From Candidatus Nitrospira nitrificans (GTDB lineage: Bacteria > Nitrospirota > Nitrospiria > Nitrospirales > Nitrospiraceae), in assembly GCF_001458775.1 (NCBI RefSeq), contig NZ_CZPZ01000002.1:94412-158411 (forward strand): DNA of 64,000 nucleotides, read 5' to 3'. The notes below the pieces were generated by a model. The model was not told the DNA's origin and did not search any database. It saw only the letters and a program-made list of their open reading frames with translations. Position 1 is the first letter of the stretch. Every line of letters begins with the position of its first letter. Positions 1 to 8,189 of the stretch are shown here, in pieces. The position numbers and the translations under genes are program-made.

Positions 1-1
1 C

Positions 2-757
2 GTCTTGGGTCTCTTATTCTCTATTGCTCAGGCTTGGGGAGAAACCGGCGCGGAAGAAAAAAGGACAATTGTGGCGGCAGGATTCGGGTATCAAATCGGC
101 ACCGTCTCGACGATCGCAGTAAAAGTCTATGACGCTGAGTCGGGCATCATCTTGTCCGATGACGTGTATGAACTATCCGTTAAAGAAAGTGATGGGGGGA
201 GATCGAGCCGCGGGCCGCGGATTTTTGCCGGGGGCGTCGGGCTTGGTGCGACCGATCTCTCTAATTTTGTATTGCGTGTATACGCCGCCGATACCGGAGT
301 GTTCCAATGGGAGGGGCGACTCAATTTGGTGCAACCTGAGGGGAAGGCGGCGGGGAAGCTCGTATCGACCGTGCTGCCACGACAAGCGATCATCACGAAG
401 GTGCAGAGTGTCGAAGCGACTATCGAGGAGCCGGTGTTTTTGCTGCGCGCCATGGACCCGGCGACCGGCATGCTGGTGTGGGAGGATGAGTTTACGACGG
501 TCAGGACAAGAATTCCTCGAGCCCAGCTTATTGCGGGCCCATCGATCCAGCCGAACAGCATTTCGCTCGCAAGCTCCCATACCTTCAACTTCAGAATTCG
601 TATGTATGATCCAAACGGAGGAAAAATCCTATGGGAGGATCAGCTTTCTCAGAGAGAGTCCGATGAGGGACCAGAGCAATCGCACAGCGATCAGGCCGAT
701 CTACTTCCCGCTTGGCCCAACCTCCCGCAGGAAGAGTCCATCGCAGGGTCGATCTAG
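2..757 (+). CDS. Hypothetical exported protein, 5' end cut by the window edge
   Basis: The reading frame is open to the first base of the window. The first in-frame initiator is a TTG at base 5, so the true start probably lies upstream. The first residues (GLLFSIAQAWG) look like the end of a signal peptide hydrophobic core. The rest contains three similar segments of the form FxLRxxxxxTGxxxWE (for example around FVLRVYAADTGVFQWEG and FLLRAMDPATGMLVWED), which suggests an internal beta-rich repeat. I do not recognise the family. No neighbour on the same strand gives context. Confidence 0.6.
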   Translation, partial: VLGLLFSIAQAWGETGAEEKRTIVAAGFGYQIGTVSTIAVKVYDAESGIILSDDVYELSVKESDGGRSSRGPRIFAGGVGLGATDLSNFVLRVYAADTGVFQWEGRLNLVQPEGKAAGKLVSTVLPRQAIITKVQSVEATIEEPVFLLRAMDPATGMLVWEDEFTTVRTRIPRAQLIAGPSIQPNSISLASSHTFNFRIRMYDPNGGKILWEDQLSQRESDEGPEQSHSDQADLLPAWPNLPQEESIAGSI

Positions 758-1008
758 GATCCGGACTCGAGTAAGCGGCATAAAATGCGTGGAATTGTGT
801 TGCGCCGGCGACAGCCGCGTTTCTTGAACGGAGCGACCCTTCCGGTCCGCCGCGACCTGATTTTCTTCGCGCGCTCATCCTGTTCCGGCCAATTACGTCA
901 GAACTACCGTCTTGTTATCGATCGTAAACGGTGCACCGTGCCTGTCCATGCTGAAACACAATGGGCTTTGCTGGGTTTGTGGCGGGATGACAGAGGCCTC
1001 GACGGGGA

Positions 1009-1659
1009 TTAAAAGCGCAAGCCTGCGCCCACCAATCCATAGTGGGTGCGAAAATCGATGGCCAGACCCTCCCAGTGATAGTTGGACGAAAAATAGCGGT
1101 ACTCGCCGAACAGAAAAATCTTGGAGCTGAGGAGAACTTGGGCGCCGCCGAGAAACTGATGCGCGAAGGCGCGAGCTGAATCAAAATCCTTATCGTCTCG
1201 CCCTGCAATGTTCGGGTTCAGGAGTGTGCCGTGCGACCACCCTATGCCCATGCCGACATAGGGACGAACCGTCTCACCCGGGTAACGCAGGATCAGGTTG
1301 AATGTCGTATTGATCATGAGCAGGTCGGAGCGGCCGGTCCCATGGTTCTGCCCATTGGCGACGTTGGGAAAGGAAATCGCTCCACCGTGCATGTTGGAAT
1401 CGAGCTCGAGGCCCACCATTCGACGTAGCGCCGCCGGGAAGAGTCCCACTTTCAGTCCGGCACCGAAGCCGTCTCGAATCGTGGCGGGCACCGTCGTCTC
1501 TTGGTTGAAAATCTCCACATCACGCGGCCAGCTTCCCAGCGCATAGGCGCTCAGTTCGACATCTCCGAATTCGGCAGGCATCGCCACCTCGGTTATGCAG
1601 AGATAGCCGAACAATACGCTGGGTAGGCAGATAAATAGTGCGAGGGAATCGAGTCTCAC
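1009..1659 (-). CDS. Outer-membrane beta-barrel protein
   Basis: A 216-residue protein read from a GTG. The first ~25 residues form a signal peptide (VRLDSLALFICLPSVLFG, then a likely cleavage near AMPA). The mature part alternates polar and aromatic residues, with strand-like stretches such as GAGLKVGLFP, RPYVGMGIGW and IFLFGEYRYF, and it ends in GAGLRF with a C-terminal phenylalanine. This is typical of small OmpA/OmpW-like barrels. The frame is open further upstream to 1731, but that extension runs through the terminator of the previous gene, so I reject the longer start. The role is unknown; a structural or permeability role is inferred from fold alone. Confidence 0.7.
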   Translation of the reverse strand: MRLDSLALFICLPSVLFGYLCITEVAMPAEFGDVELSAYALGSWPRDVEIFNQETTVPATIRDGFGAGLKVGLFPAALRRMVGLELDSNMHGGAISFPNVANGQNHGTGRSDLLMINTTFNLILRYPGETVRPYVGMGIGWSHGTLLNPNIAGRDDKDFDSARAFAHQFLGGAQVLLSSKIFLFGEYRYFSSNYHWEGLAIDFRTHYGLVGAGLRF

Positions 1660-1690
1660 GATTCCACGAAGGAATGAAGGCAGAAAGGAA

Positions 1691-1727
1691 AGGGGCCTTC
1701 GGGAAGTCATTCCGAAGGCCCCTTTCT
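1691..1727 (-). terminator. Rho-independent terminator after the TRL-like lipoprotein gene
   Basis: On the minus strand an 11-bp GC-rich stem (GGGGCCTTCGG pairing with CCGAAGGCCCC) has an 8-base loop and is followed by CTTTCCTTTCT. It lies directly downstream of the lipoprotein gene ending at 1746 and upstream of the beta-barrel gene start. Confidence 0.7.
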
Positions 1728-1745
1728 TCAATTCGCTACGGCTGA

Positions 1746-2069
1746 CTAGTTACCACGAACGATCGTGCACCATTCACCGAGGATGCCCAAGATATTCTTG
1801 GCGGAGTGGTCCACGGAGGCGACTTTGGTGATGCCTCCGGCAGCCTTTGCAGCCTGGACGCTTGCATCGCCGGTTGCGACCCATCCGAGAATCGACTGGC
1901 CGCAGGCCTTACCCTCTTTGGAGGCTCCTGCCTCGTCGGTTGCGACATCGCCGTACTTTGTTTCATTGTAGATAACACCAGCCATCGGAGAGGCAACGAT
2001 CTGACAGCCGCTCAAGCTGAGGCCGACAAGGGCAATAACTGCGAGAGAGAGTCGGGATACGTGCTTCAT
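1746..2069 (-). CDS. TRL-like family lipoprotein
   Basis: A 107-residue protein with a strong Shine-Dalgarno sequence (AAGGAGA, 8 bases before ATG). The N-terminus is a lipoprotein signal with lipobox LSGC at residues 19-22. The mature part matches the TRL-like pattern that I recognise: GVIYNETKYGDVATDEAG followed by KEGKACGQSILGWVATGDASVQAAKAAGGI and a C-terminal segment with Cys. Proteins of this family are small envelope lipoproteins of unknown function. The gene is monocistronic, with its own terminator downstream and a palindrome at 2103-2127 in its upstream region. Confidence 0.8.
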   Translation of the reverse strand: MKHVSRLSLAVIALVGLSLSGCQIVASPMAGVIYNETKYGDVATDEAGASKEGKACGQSILGWVATGDASVQAAKAAGGITKVASVDHSAKNILGILGEWCTIVRGN

Positions 2070-2102
2070 GTGGTTCTCCTTAAATTGAAGTTATACTGAC
2101 AG

Positions 2103-2127
2103 GATTGCTTAGGTGTCGTAAGCAATC
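2103..2127 (-). promoter_or_regulatory. Palindrome upstream of the TRL-like lipoprotein gene
   Basis: A perfect 9-bp inverted repeat with a 7-base centre lies 34-58 bases before the lipoprotein ATG. Its place and symmetry suit a repressor operator, but no regulator is adjacent. Confidence 0.35.
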
Positions 2128-2601
2128 ACCCGCAGGAGTATAGCCATATACGTGGTGTCCGTCAATCTTGAATTTAGTCGTTTGGGGATTGCATCCATTA
2201 TGGGGTAGCGGTGCGGGTATTCTACAGCCGCTTATTAGTATGCTCTTGCGGGGAACACTGGGTGGGATCCTTAATAGAGATCTACATCAGTGGATCTTCA
2301 AGGTATTTCTCGATGGAACTATTCTCTGCCGGCGGGGAATGGAAAATCGTCGAGTCGATCCTCACTCAAGCAATGTGTCGTCAACACTCATCGGACAGCG
2401 CCCCGCCAGTGGAATATCCATCCCTAGTCCAATAGTGAGCAGTTAGTGAGCAGTGGTCAGAACGGCAATCAATGTTTGATTGCCATGACGTCGTCTCGAC
2501 GGCTGGCTCTACGTAGTCACAGCGAGAGTCTTTGAATCAGGCATTGCGTTGTCAGGTTAAGCATATGAGTAGCGATTCAACCTTAGGCCAAGAAAAAGTT
2601 G

Positions 2602-2629
2602 TTGCGCTCACTTGTGATTTGTCTATAAT
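2602..2629 (+). promoter_or_regulatory. Candidate sigma-70 promoter for the DUF3015 gene
   Basis: TTGCGC (2602-2607) and TATAAT (2624-2629) are separated by 16 bases. The -10 is perfect and the -35 is moderate. It would give a leader of about 135 bases before the ATG at 2773. Confidence 0.4.
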
Positions 2630-2772
2630 CATCTGGCTCGTGTGATTGATGTGAATTATTCTTCAACCCGAAATTTCCTATAAACATCGGAAACGAATTC
2701 GGTTATACTTTGGATCGATGTTTTGGCAACAAATAAGTGGGTGCTTAACTAATTTCTAACGGAGGAGGACTT

Positions 2773-3282
2773 ATGTCGAAGAAAGTGCTCTTTTTGTCGA
2801 TCGCCGTACTGTTTGGTGCTCAAGCGGGTCTGGCGATGGCGGCAAATCCAGACACCGGTCCGGGCTGTGGATTAGGGAAGTTGGCTTGGGGTGAGTATAA
2901 GGGGCAGAAGGAAATCGCTCCTCAAGTGCTGCAGGCCACCACGAACGGCACCTTTGGCAGCCAGACGTTCGGCATCAGCTTTGGAACCTCCGGATGCACC
3001 AACGATGGCAAGGTCATGAGCGAGCATAAGACGACGATGTTTGCTTCGCTGAATTTCGATGCGCTCAGCGCTGAAATGGCTCAGGGGCAGGGCGAACATT
3101 TGGCATCGCTTGCGACGCTGATGGGCGTGCCGGCGGAGCGCCACGCTGCGTTTTTTGCCATGACCCAGGAACGGTATGCGTCCCTGGTCCAAGCGGGGGA
3201 AGCTTCTCCCGTCGCATTGGTGAAATCCCTCAATGATGCGATCGCGGGCCATCCGGCCCTCGCGCAAGCATCAGTACGTTAG
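2773..3282 (+). CDS. DUF3015 family exported protein
   Basis: A 169-residue protein behind a strong ribosome site (GGAGGAGG). Residues 1-23 form a classical signal peptide ending AMA. The mature region begins NPDTGPGCGLGK and contains a second cysteine in GTSGCTNDG, the conserved pattern of DUF3015. The second half is helical and polar. It is followed by an exported DUF4105 protein on the same strand, an association I have seen for these two families, which suggests a shared periplasmic job. The function is not established. A weak hairpin at 3291-3320 separates it from the next gene. Confidence 0.8.
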   Translation: MSKKVLFLSIAVLFGAQAGLAMAANPDTGPGCGLGKLAWGEYKGQKEIAPQVLQATTNGTFGSQTFGISFGTSGCTNDGKVMSEHKTTMFASLNFDALSAEMAQGQGEHLASLATLMGVPAERHAAFFAMTQERYASLVQAGEASPVALVKSLNDAIAGHPALAQASVR

Positions 3283-3290
3283 GACATTAT

Positions 3291-3320
3291 AGGGGCCTTG
3301 GCAGAAATGTCAGGGCCCTT
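3291..3320 (+). terminator. Possible terminator/attenuator after the DUF3015 gene
   Basis: A 10-bp stem including two G-T pairs (AGGGGCCTTG with CAGGGCCCTT) and a 10-base loop. The following sequence GTTGTCTCTTGT is only moderately T-rich, so termination may be partial and allow some read-through to the DUF4105 gene. Confidence 0.4.
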
Positions 3321-3338
3321 GTTGTCTCTTGTCACACC

Positions 3339-5246
3339 GTGCTGGTTTTTCTTCTTGCCTTTCTAACCGGTTTACTCGCTCCCGTTTCTTCACATGCACA
3401 GCAATCCCAACATGAGTTGTATCTCAAGCAGCTCATCGACAGGGCCGAACAGGCCAAGCTTGCAGGGCAGCGCGAGTGGCATCTCTTATTGCACTACCGG
3501 AAGGGGCTCTTCGGCGGATATGAAAGCGAGCAGGACGATCCAGGATTTTTCTTGTCTCCCAATGGGAAGACGGATCCGTCGGCTGAGCTTGCGGCGACCC
3601 TTGCGCAATTCTTCTCCGCAGAACTGGTCGGTCGCTCTCGACAACCGGCTCAGTGCGCGTTCATCGCTCGGTATCATTGGCTGAACGAGCAACTGCAGTT
3701 TGATCCGACCCGACTTCCGCCGCTCTCCTGTGAACGGTTTGATCGCTGGTACGAGGATTTCGAAGTCCAATCTATTTCTCTGATCTTCCCCTCCGCCTTT
3801 CTGAACAACCCGGCCTCCATGTTCGGTCATACCCTGTTTCGTGTCGATCAAAAGGGCCAGACCGAGCAGACCCGCATTCTCGCCTATACCATCAACTATG
3901 CGGCGGATGTGCCTCCCGACGCCGGTCTTGCTTATCCTATACGGGGCATCTTTGGAAGCTATAAGGGGTACTTTTCCACGATTCCCTATTACCTCAAGGT
4001 GCAGCAATATCGAGACATTGAAAACCGGGATATTTGGGAATATCGCCTGAATCTTACCGAGAACCAATTGCGGCGATTTCTGATGCATGCGTGGGAATTA
4101 GGGAATGCCTACTTCGATTATTTCTTTTTTAAGGAGAATTGCTCGTACCATATCCTTGCGCTGTTGGATTATGCCGATCCGGATTTGCATTTGACGGATG
4201 AGTTTATCGGGTGGACGGTCCCTGCCGATACCATTCGATTGGTCGTCTCAAAACCCGGCTTGGTGTCAGATATCACCTACAGGCCTTCTCGCAGCACAGT
4301 GATCAAACGGAAGCGAGAATCCTTGTCTGCGGCGGAACGCGATCTGGCTCATCGGATGACACAAGATGTCGGTGAATTGACGTCGCCGGCATTCACCCGG
4401 TTGATGCCTGCCAAACAGGCCTTTCTGCTGGATCTCGCATCAGACTATCTACGGTATCGAATCGAGACGACTGACTCTTCAAAGCCGGAGTGGAAGGAAC
4501 GCAATAGGACGGTTCTGACAACCCGCAGTCAGCTTCGCATTCCATCCGAGGAGTTTACCGTGCGCCCATTCGCGAAACAGCCGGAACTGGGCCATAAGAC
4601 CTCACGCGCAGTCATCGGGGCAGGCTGGCGCAATAACGATACGTTTGAAGAAGCGACCGTTCGCGGCGGCTACCACGATTTGCTCGATCCGGAGGTCGGG
4701 TATACTCCCGATGCGCAGATTGAAATGGCCTCCATCACGGTGCGGCACTACAATCGAGCGGATCAGACCAGGGTAGAACGAGCGACGTTGCTGAATCTTT
4801 TGTCCCTCTCGCCGATCGACTCGGTCTTTCTGGCTCCCTCCTGGAAGCTGAACATTGGGATGAACACCATCCGACATCACGATTGTCAGCTCTGCAGCAA
4901 CGGCCTCTTCAACGCCGGGGTCGGAGGGGCGAAGGAATTGCGGTTGCTCAATCGGGAAGTCCTGTTCGCCTTTGCGGAAACCGAGGCAAACATCAGCAAG
5001 GCATATCATGAGCTGCATCGGGTGGGCGGTGGTGGCACAATCGGACTGTTGGCCGATCTCACCGAGCGTTGGAAATTTATGGCGACGGGGACGTATATGA
5101 AGTTTCCGTTGGGCGACAAGTCCGATGATTTCCGATGGTACGTCGGGTCGCGCTTCACCTTGGCCAGAAATTGGACGGTCAGATTGGAATACAATCATCG
5201 CGACCGCGACAATGATGTCCTCTTCAGCCTGCAAGCGTTTTTCTAG
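3339..5246 (+). CDS. DUF4105 (Lnb-like) exported protein
   Basis: A 635-residue protein beginning at GTG with a signal peptide (VFLLAFLTGLLAPVSSHA). The central region carries the DUF4105 hallmarks: LNNPASMFGHTLFRV around residue 155 and FFKENCSYHILALLDYADP around 265. These include the conserved His and Cys that resemble an NlpC/P60-type thiol site. The C-terminal ~200 residues are rich in alternating strands and end in LQAFF, suggesting an outer-membrane or barrel-like domain. No strong ribosome site precedes the GTG, so coupling to the DUF3015 gene is possible. The biochemical role is unproven in this family. Confidence 0.8.
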   Translation: MLVFLLAFLTGLLAPVSSHAQQSQHELYLKQLIDRAEQAKLAGQREWHLLLHYRKGLFGGYESEQDDPGFFLSPNGKTDPSAELAATLAQFFSAELVGRSRQPAQCAFIARYHWLNEQLQFDPTRLPPLSCERFDRWYEDFEVQSISLIFPSAFLNNPASMFGHTLFRVDQKGQTEQTRILAYTINYAADVPPDAGLAYPIRGIFGSYKGYFSTIPYYLKVQQYRDIENRDIWEYRLNLTENQLRRFLMHAWELGNAYFDYFFFKENCSYHILALLDYADPDLHLTDEFIGWTVPADTIRLVVSKPGLVSDITYRPSRSTVIKRKRESLSAAERDLAHRMTQDVGELTSPAFTRLMPAKQAFLLDLASDYLRYRIETTDSSKPEWKERNRTVLTTRSQLRIPSEEFTVRPFAKQPELGHKTSRAVIGAGWRNNDTFEEATVRGGYHDLLDPEVGYTPDAQIEMASITVRHYNRADQTRVERATLLNLLSLSPIDSVFLAPSWKLNIGMNTIRHHDCQLCSNGLFNAGVGGAKELRLLNREVLFAFAETEANISKAYHELHRVGGGGTIGLLADLTERWKFMATGTYMKFPLGDKSDDFRWYVGSRFTLARNWTVRLEYNHRDRDNDVLFSLQAFF

Positions 5247-5271
5247 GCGATACCTGTCTCCATTTGACATC

Positions 5272-5305
5272 GAACTTCGACCTTTTTTACACTTAGTCGA
5301 AGTTC
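5272..5305 (+). terminator. Inverted repeat downstream of the DUF4105 gene
   Basis: A perfect 10-bp stem (GAACTTCGAC with GTCGAAGTTC) encloses a 14-base loop that contains a run of six T. It sits 26 bases after the stop codon. It may terminate transcription or form part of the hicBA control region. Confidence 0.4.
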
Positions 5306-5330
5306 ACCCCCCACGCAAAAAGCCACGGCT

Positions 5331-5350
5331 GTGAAGCCATGGAGCTTCAC
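5331..5350 (+). promoter_or_regulatory. Palindrome upstream of hicB, possible operator
   Basis: A perfect 7-bp inverted repeat, GTGAAGC-CATGGA-GCTTCAC, ends 21 bases before the hicB start codon. Toxin-antitoxin operons are usually autoregulated at such sites. This HicB is a short form with no obvious DNA-binding tail, so the assignment is tentative. Confidence 0.35.
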
Positions 5351-5371
5351 GTGAATCCAACGGAGGAAACC

Positions 5372-5626
5372 ATGGACGCTTGTGAATATCGTTACACGGT
5401 TTTTTTTGAACCGGCTGAGGAGGGAGGATACATTGTCACCTGCCCAGCCTTGCCGGGGATGGTGACGGAGGGTGAGACTTTGGAGGAAGCTCGAGTCATG
5501 GCAAAAGACGCCATCCGCGCATATCTGGAAAGTTTGCGGAAAGACGGGCTTCAGATCCCTCCCGACAAAGACATCCGACTCCATCCTGTGAAAGAGGAAT
5601 TGACCGTTGGGCTTGATGCCGCATGA
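5372..5626 (+). CDS. hicB: HicB family antitoxin
   Basis: An 84-residue protein. I chose the ATG at 5372 because GGAGG lies 5 bases upstream; the frame opens earlier without a ribosome site. The sequence shows the HicB/UPF0150 partial RNase H-like fold: YTVFFEPAEEGGYIVTCPALPGMVTEGETLEEA, then a helix AKDAIRAYLESL. It would bind and neutralise the HicA RNase encoded next. It lacks a clear C-terminal helix-turn-helix or ribbon-helix-helix, so DNA binding is uncertain. The stop overlaps the hicA start (ATGA), indicating translational coupling. The antitoxin-first order is one of two known arrangements. Confidence 0.9.
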   Translation: MDACEYRYTVFFEPAEEGGYIVTCPALPGMVTEGETLEEARVMAKDAIRAYLESLRKDGLQIPPDKDIRLHPVKEELTVGLDAA

Positions 5627-5853
5627 GTCGGCGGCTGCCTCCGCTCACACCGAAAAAAGTCCTTCGCGCTTTGCAAGGAGCCGGGTTTTTCGTTCATCAC
5701 ACATCTGGCAGCCACTACATTCTCAAACATTCCGATCAGCCAACTCTTCGCGTGACCGTTGCCTTTCATAACAGAGACCTCAAGCGTAGGACCTTGGAAT
5801 CGATCGTTGAGCAGTCCGGTCTTTCCATCGAAGAATTTCTTAAGTTTCTTTAG
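5623..5853 (+). CDS. hicA: HicA family mRNA interferase toxin
   Basis: A 76-residue double-stranded-RNA-binding-fold protein of the YcfA/HicA family. The conserved start KKVLRALQGAGF and the catalytic-histidine motif HHTSGSHYILKH (residues 26-37) are intact. The tail shows the typical TLESIVEQSGLSIEEFLKFL pattern. It is expected to cleave mRNA when unbound by HicB. It overlaps the hicB stop by four bases. Length and motifs match functional family members, so the pair is probably active. Confidence 0.9.
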   Translation: MSRRLPPLTPKKVLRALQGAGFFVHHTSGSHYILKHSDQPTLRVTVAFHNRDLKRRTLESIVEQSGLSIEEFLKFL

Positions 5854-5942
5854 CCGATATGCCATGGTGGTGATGCCCTGAATTCTTTGGTGCTCTATTA
5901 CCGCTCATGACGTGACACTGAAAACGGGAAAACGGAATCATC

Positions 5943-6701
5943 GTGCTCGATCAATTCTTCGTCTATCATCCTGAACCTTGGCAAGACCGAGAGTGGGCAC
6001 GGTTAAGCGGGCTGCCGCTGGAGGATGTGTGGTTTCAAGCTGCCGATGGAGCGAGATTGTTCGGTTGGTATGTCGAGGCGGCTGCCGATCGTCCGGTCAT
6101 GCTCTGGTGCCATGGCAATGCGGGCAATATCATCAACCGCCTCGACAATCTCAAGCTCCTGTACCAGATGGGACTGTCGATTTTCTTGTTCGACTATCGT
6201 GGATATGGAAAGAGTCAAAGCGTCCGACCCAGTGAAAAAGGTATGTATGATGATGCGTCCGGAGCCTACGACTATCTCACCCGAGTGAGAAAAATCAGTT
6301 CTGAACGGATCGTCTTGTTCGGACGGTCGCTTGGAGCTTCCGTGGCAGGTGAGCTTGCGGTGCAACGCGCGGCCTCGGCTCTCATCCTGGAATCGTCGTT
6401 TCCTTCCATCGAAGCCGTGGCGAAATTCTATTATGGTGGGTTACCCGTGCATTGGCTCCTTGGAGCCGCGCATCGATTGATCGACCGGCTTCCGCAGCTC
6501 TCCCTTCCGAAGCTGATCATTCATGGGGACAAGGATGACATTATTCCCATCGAGTTTGGTCGTCAGATCTTCGACGCGGCCAAGCCGCCCAAGGAATGGT
6601 ATGTGATCGAAGGCGCCGACCATAACAACACGTATCTGGTGGGTGGACGAGCCTACTTTCGCCGGCTCGGAGAGTTCATCAAACAAGCGCTGGCCGTATG
6701 A
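5943..6701 (+). CDS. Alpha/beta hydrolase, BEM46-like
   Basis: A 252-residue protein read from GTG. It shows the alpha/beta-hydrolase plan: oxyanion strand VMLWCHGNAGNI (residues ~54-65), FDYRGYGKS, nucleophile elbow GRSLGAS (~127-133), acid in IIHGDKDDIIP (~198-208) and a histidine in EGADHNNTY (~230). The order and spacing match the YqiA/BEM46-type serine hydrolases. There is no clear cleavable signal, so it is probably cytoplasmic or N-terminally anchored. The substrate cannot be predicted. It stands alone between hicA and a minus-strand gene. Confidence 0.8.
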   Translation: MLDQFFVYHPEPWQDREWARLSGLPLEDVWFQAADGARLFGWYVEAAADRPVMLWCHGNAGNIINRLDNLKLLYQMGLSIFLFDYRGYGKSQSVRPSEKGMYDDASGAYDYLTRVRKISSERIVLFGRSLGASVAGELAVQRAASALILESSFPSIEAVAKFYYGGLPVHWLLGAAHRLIDRLPQLSLPKLIIHGDKDDIIPIEFGRQIFDAAKPPKEWYVIEGADHNNTYLVGGRAYFRRLGEFIKQALAV

Positions 6702-6811
6702 CTGCGGATCAGTTCTCGCTGTGCACGATTATTCATTCGTGTGCTTATCCGACCAGGGGAGTTCGAGATCGGGCATTGCTCAAGCCAAAGAGCTCGTAAG
6801 CTCTCATCTCC

Positions 6812-7216
6812 TCAGCTCTTCGCTTCCCGTGGCGGCCAGTTCATTTCTGTGTGCCGGCCGCAGTAGTAGCATTGGAGGCGGTAGCGGGCTTTGCGACGTG
6901 GGTTAGGCAAGGAAATGAAGGTAATGGGCGTGTCGTCGTACGGGCATGTCGGCTGTTCGTGGAGGAGATGCATTTCCGCCATCAAGGTGATGGAGGCCAC
7001 GTCCCATGAAGGCTGGTGTTCTTCCTTGCCGGTGATCTTCTCGACCGCGTGGCAACGCTCGCAGATGGCTTCGTAAGACTTGATGCGGGCGCTATGAGGC
7101 GTATGATCGGCCACTTCCATCGCTCCACCGCAGCCCGGTTTCGCACAAGTCACATGTTCATGCTGAAGGGCTTGAACAAACCGTCGATGAACTTCGCGTT
7201 CCTGTTCCGATTTCAT
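6812..7216 (-). CDS. Small zinc-ribbon protein
   Basis: A 134-residue protein. The ATG at 7216 has an excellent ribosome site (GGGAGGGG); the frame is open further upstream but without one. Three cysteine pairs are visible: CAKPGC, CERCH and CPYD...CYYCG, consistent with one or two zinc ribbons (CxxxC...CxxC and C...CxxC). No enzymatic motif is visible. It may be a nucleic-acid-binding or scaffold protein. The family is unknown to me. Confidence 0.65.
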   Translation of the reverse strand: MKSEQEREVHRRFVQALQHEHVTCAKPGCGGAMEVADHTPHSARIKSYEAICERCHAVEKITGKEEHQPSWDVASITLMAEMHLLHEQPTCPYDDTPITFISLPNPRRKARYRLQCYYCGRHTEMNWPPREAKS

Positions 7217-7322
7217 CGTACCCCTCCCTTTCTTAAACTCTCTTTTCTCCAAAGAACGGCATTCAGGTTGGTTCCCCTGCGCCTTGCTTCCTCTCCCGCG
7301 AGGTGAGGGCGGTGGCCTCACC

Positions 7323-7392
7323 TGCGCGCATGCACCGAGCACCGCCCTTTGGTCTCCATACAATCAAGGTTGTGTGCGCGGTGCGCGAGCAA
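7323..7392 (+). repeat. 70-bp dispersed element B, copy 1
   Basis: This stretch matches the reverse complement of 20618-20687 in two blocks: 24 of 27 bases, then a 22-base gap of the same length in both copies, then 19 of 21 bases. It lies in a gene-free stretch between two minus-strand genes. It is GC-rich and CG-dinucleotide-rich and can fold. Confidence 0.7.
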
Positions 7393-7420
7393 CTGAGGGC
7401 AGCGCGCTTGCCTCGCATCC

Positions 7421-8155
7421 TCATATTCCCCACGCGCCGCTGATTTGGATATTCGCGCCGTTTACGTATCGCGCTTCTTCGCTGAGTAAATACCGGACCG
7501 CTGCAACGGTATCGTCGACCGTTCCAATGTAGCCGGCGGGGATACGCTTCGTCATTGCCGCAAGTTCTTGCGGCGGCGCACTGCCGGAATCGATGAAGCC
7601 GGGCGAGACGGCGTTGACGGTAATACCATAAGGCGCCAGCAACTTGGCCAACGTGCGCGTCAAAATGAGCACGCCGGCCTTGGCGATGTAATGAGCGGTG
7701 ACGTCGGGCTGCGCTTCCATCTGATCGGCGTTAGCCATGCTGAAGTTGATGATATGGCCGATCTTGCGGGCCTTCATGCCCGGCGCGACGGCCTGGGCGA
7801 GGTAGAAGATGGGATGCAGGTTGCCGGCAAACATCTCGTTCCAACCCTCGACGGTTTCGTCGAACAGGTTGATTCGATGATAGGGACCTGCGCCATTGAT
7901 CAGGACATCGACTCGCCCCCATTCCGTTTCAACCTGCGCCACCATGTTCTTGGCCGCCACTGGGTCAGAAACATCGCACCGGATGGCCAGCGCTTGTCCT
8001 TCTCGCTGCATGATCTCCTGCGCCGTTGTCTTGGCCTCGCCTTCGCTGGTTCTATAGCAGAAGGCAATCTTCCAGTGCCGTGACGCGAGATCGAGGGCGA
8101 TCCCCCGCCCGATGCCTTTTGCCCCTCCGGTAATGAGCGCGACGTGCTGGTCCAT
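7421..8155 (-). CDS. SDR family oxidoreductase with altered active site
   Basis: A 244-residue short-chain dehydrogenase. The ATG at 8155 was chosen because the protein then begins at the first Rossmann strand (MDQHVALITGGAKGIGRG). The cofactor motif GGAKGIG (10-16), NGAG (87-90), catalytic-region Ser139 and the PG motif (SPGFIDS) are present. The usual YxxxK active site reads HYIAK (155-159). The position normally held by Tyr is His155, and the Tyr is shifted to 156, next to the expected place. This may reduce or change activity. It is the last gene of the minus-strand run. Confidence 0.75.
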   Translation of the reverse strand: MDQHVALITGGAKGIGRGIALDLASRHWKIAFCYRTSEGEAKTTAQEIMQREGQALAIRCDVSDPVAAKNMVAQVETEWGRVDVLINGAGPYHRINLFDETVEGWNEMFAGNLHPIFYLAQAVAPGMKARKIGHIINFSMANADQMEAQPDVTAHYIAKAGVLILTRTLAKLLAPYGITVNAVSPGFIDSGSAPPQELAAMTKRIPAGYIGTVDDTVAAVRYLLSEEARYVNGANIQISGAWGI

Positions 8156-8189
8156 GTGGGGCCTCTTTAGTTGAACGGTTAAGGGAGCA

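Larger units (their letters stand above)
2070..2772. other. 703-bp intergenic region
   Basis: I find no convincing gene here. It holds a perfect 9-bp palindrome (GATTGCTTA-N7-TAAGCAATC, 2103-2127) upstream of the lipoprotein gene, a doubled AGTGAGCAGT near 2433-2454, a perfect 9-bp hairpin with a 3-base loop (GGCAATCAA-TGT-TTGATTGCC, 2464-2484) and a possible sigma-70 promoter for the rightward gene at 2773. The open frames in the region have no signal sequence, ribosome site or recognisable composition. Confidence 0.6.

Noticed and set aside
785..1012. 75-residue frame on the plus strand
   Set aside because: No ribosome site, no recognisable composition, and it overlaps the 3' end of the beta-barrel gene on the other strand.
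1660..1731. Longer start (MKKGAFG...) for the beta-barrel gene
   Set aside because: The added codons lie inside the terminator hairpin of the preceding gene, and the shorter start leaves a good signal peptide.
2168..2446. 92-residue frame in the 703-bp gap
   Set aside because: No ribosome site and no conserved or signal-like features.
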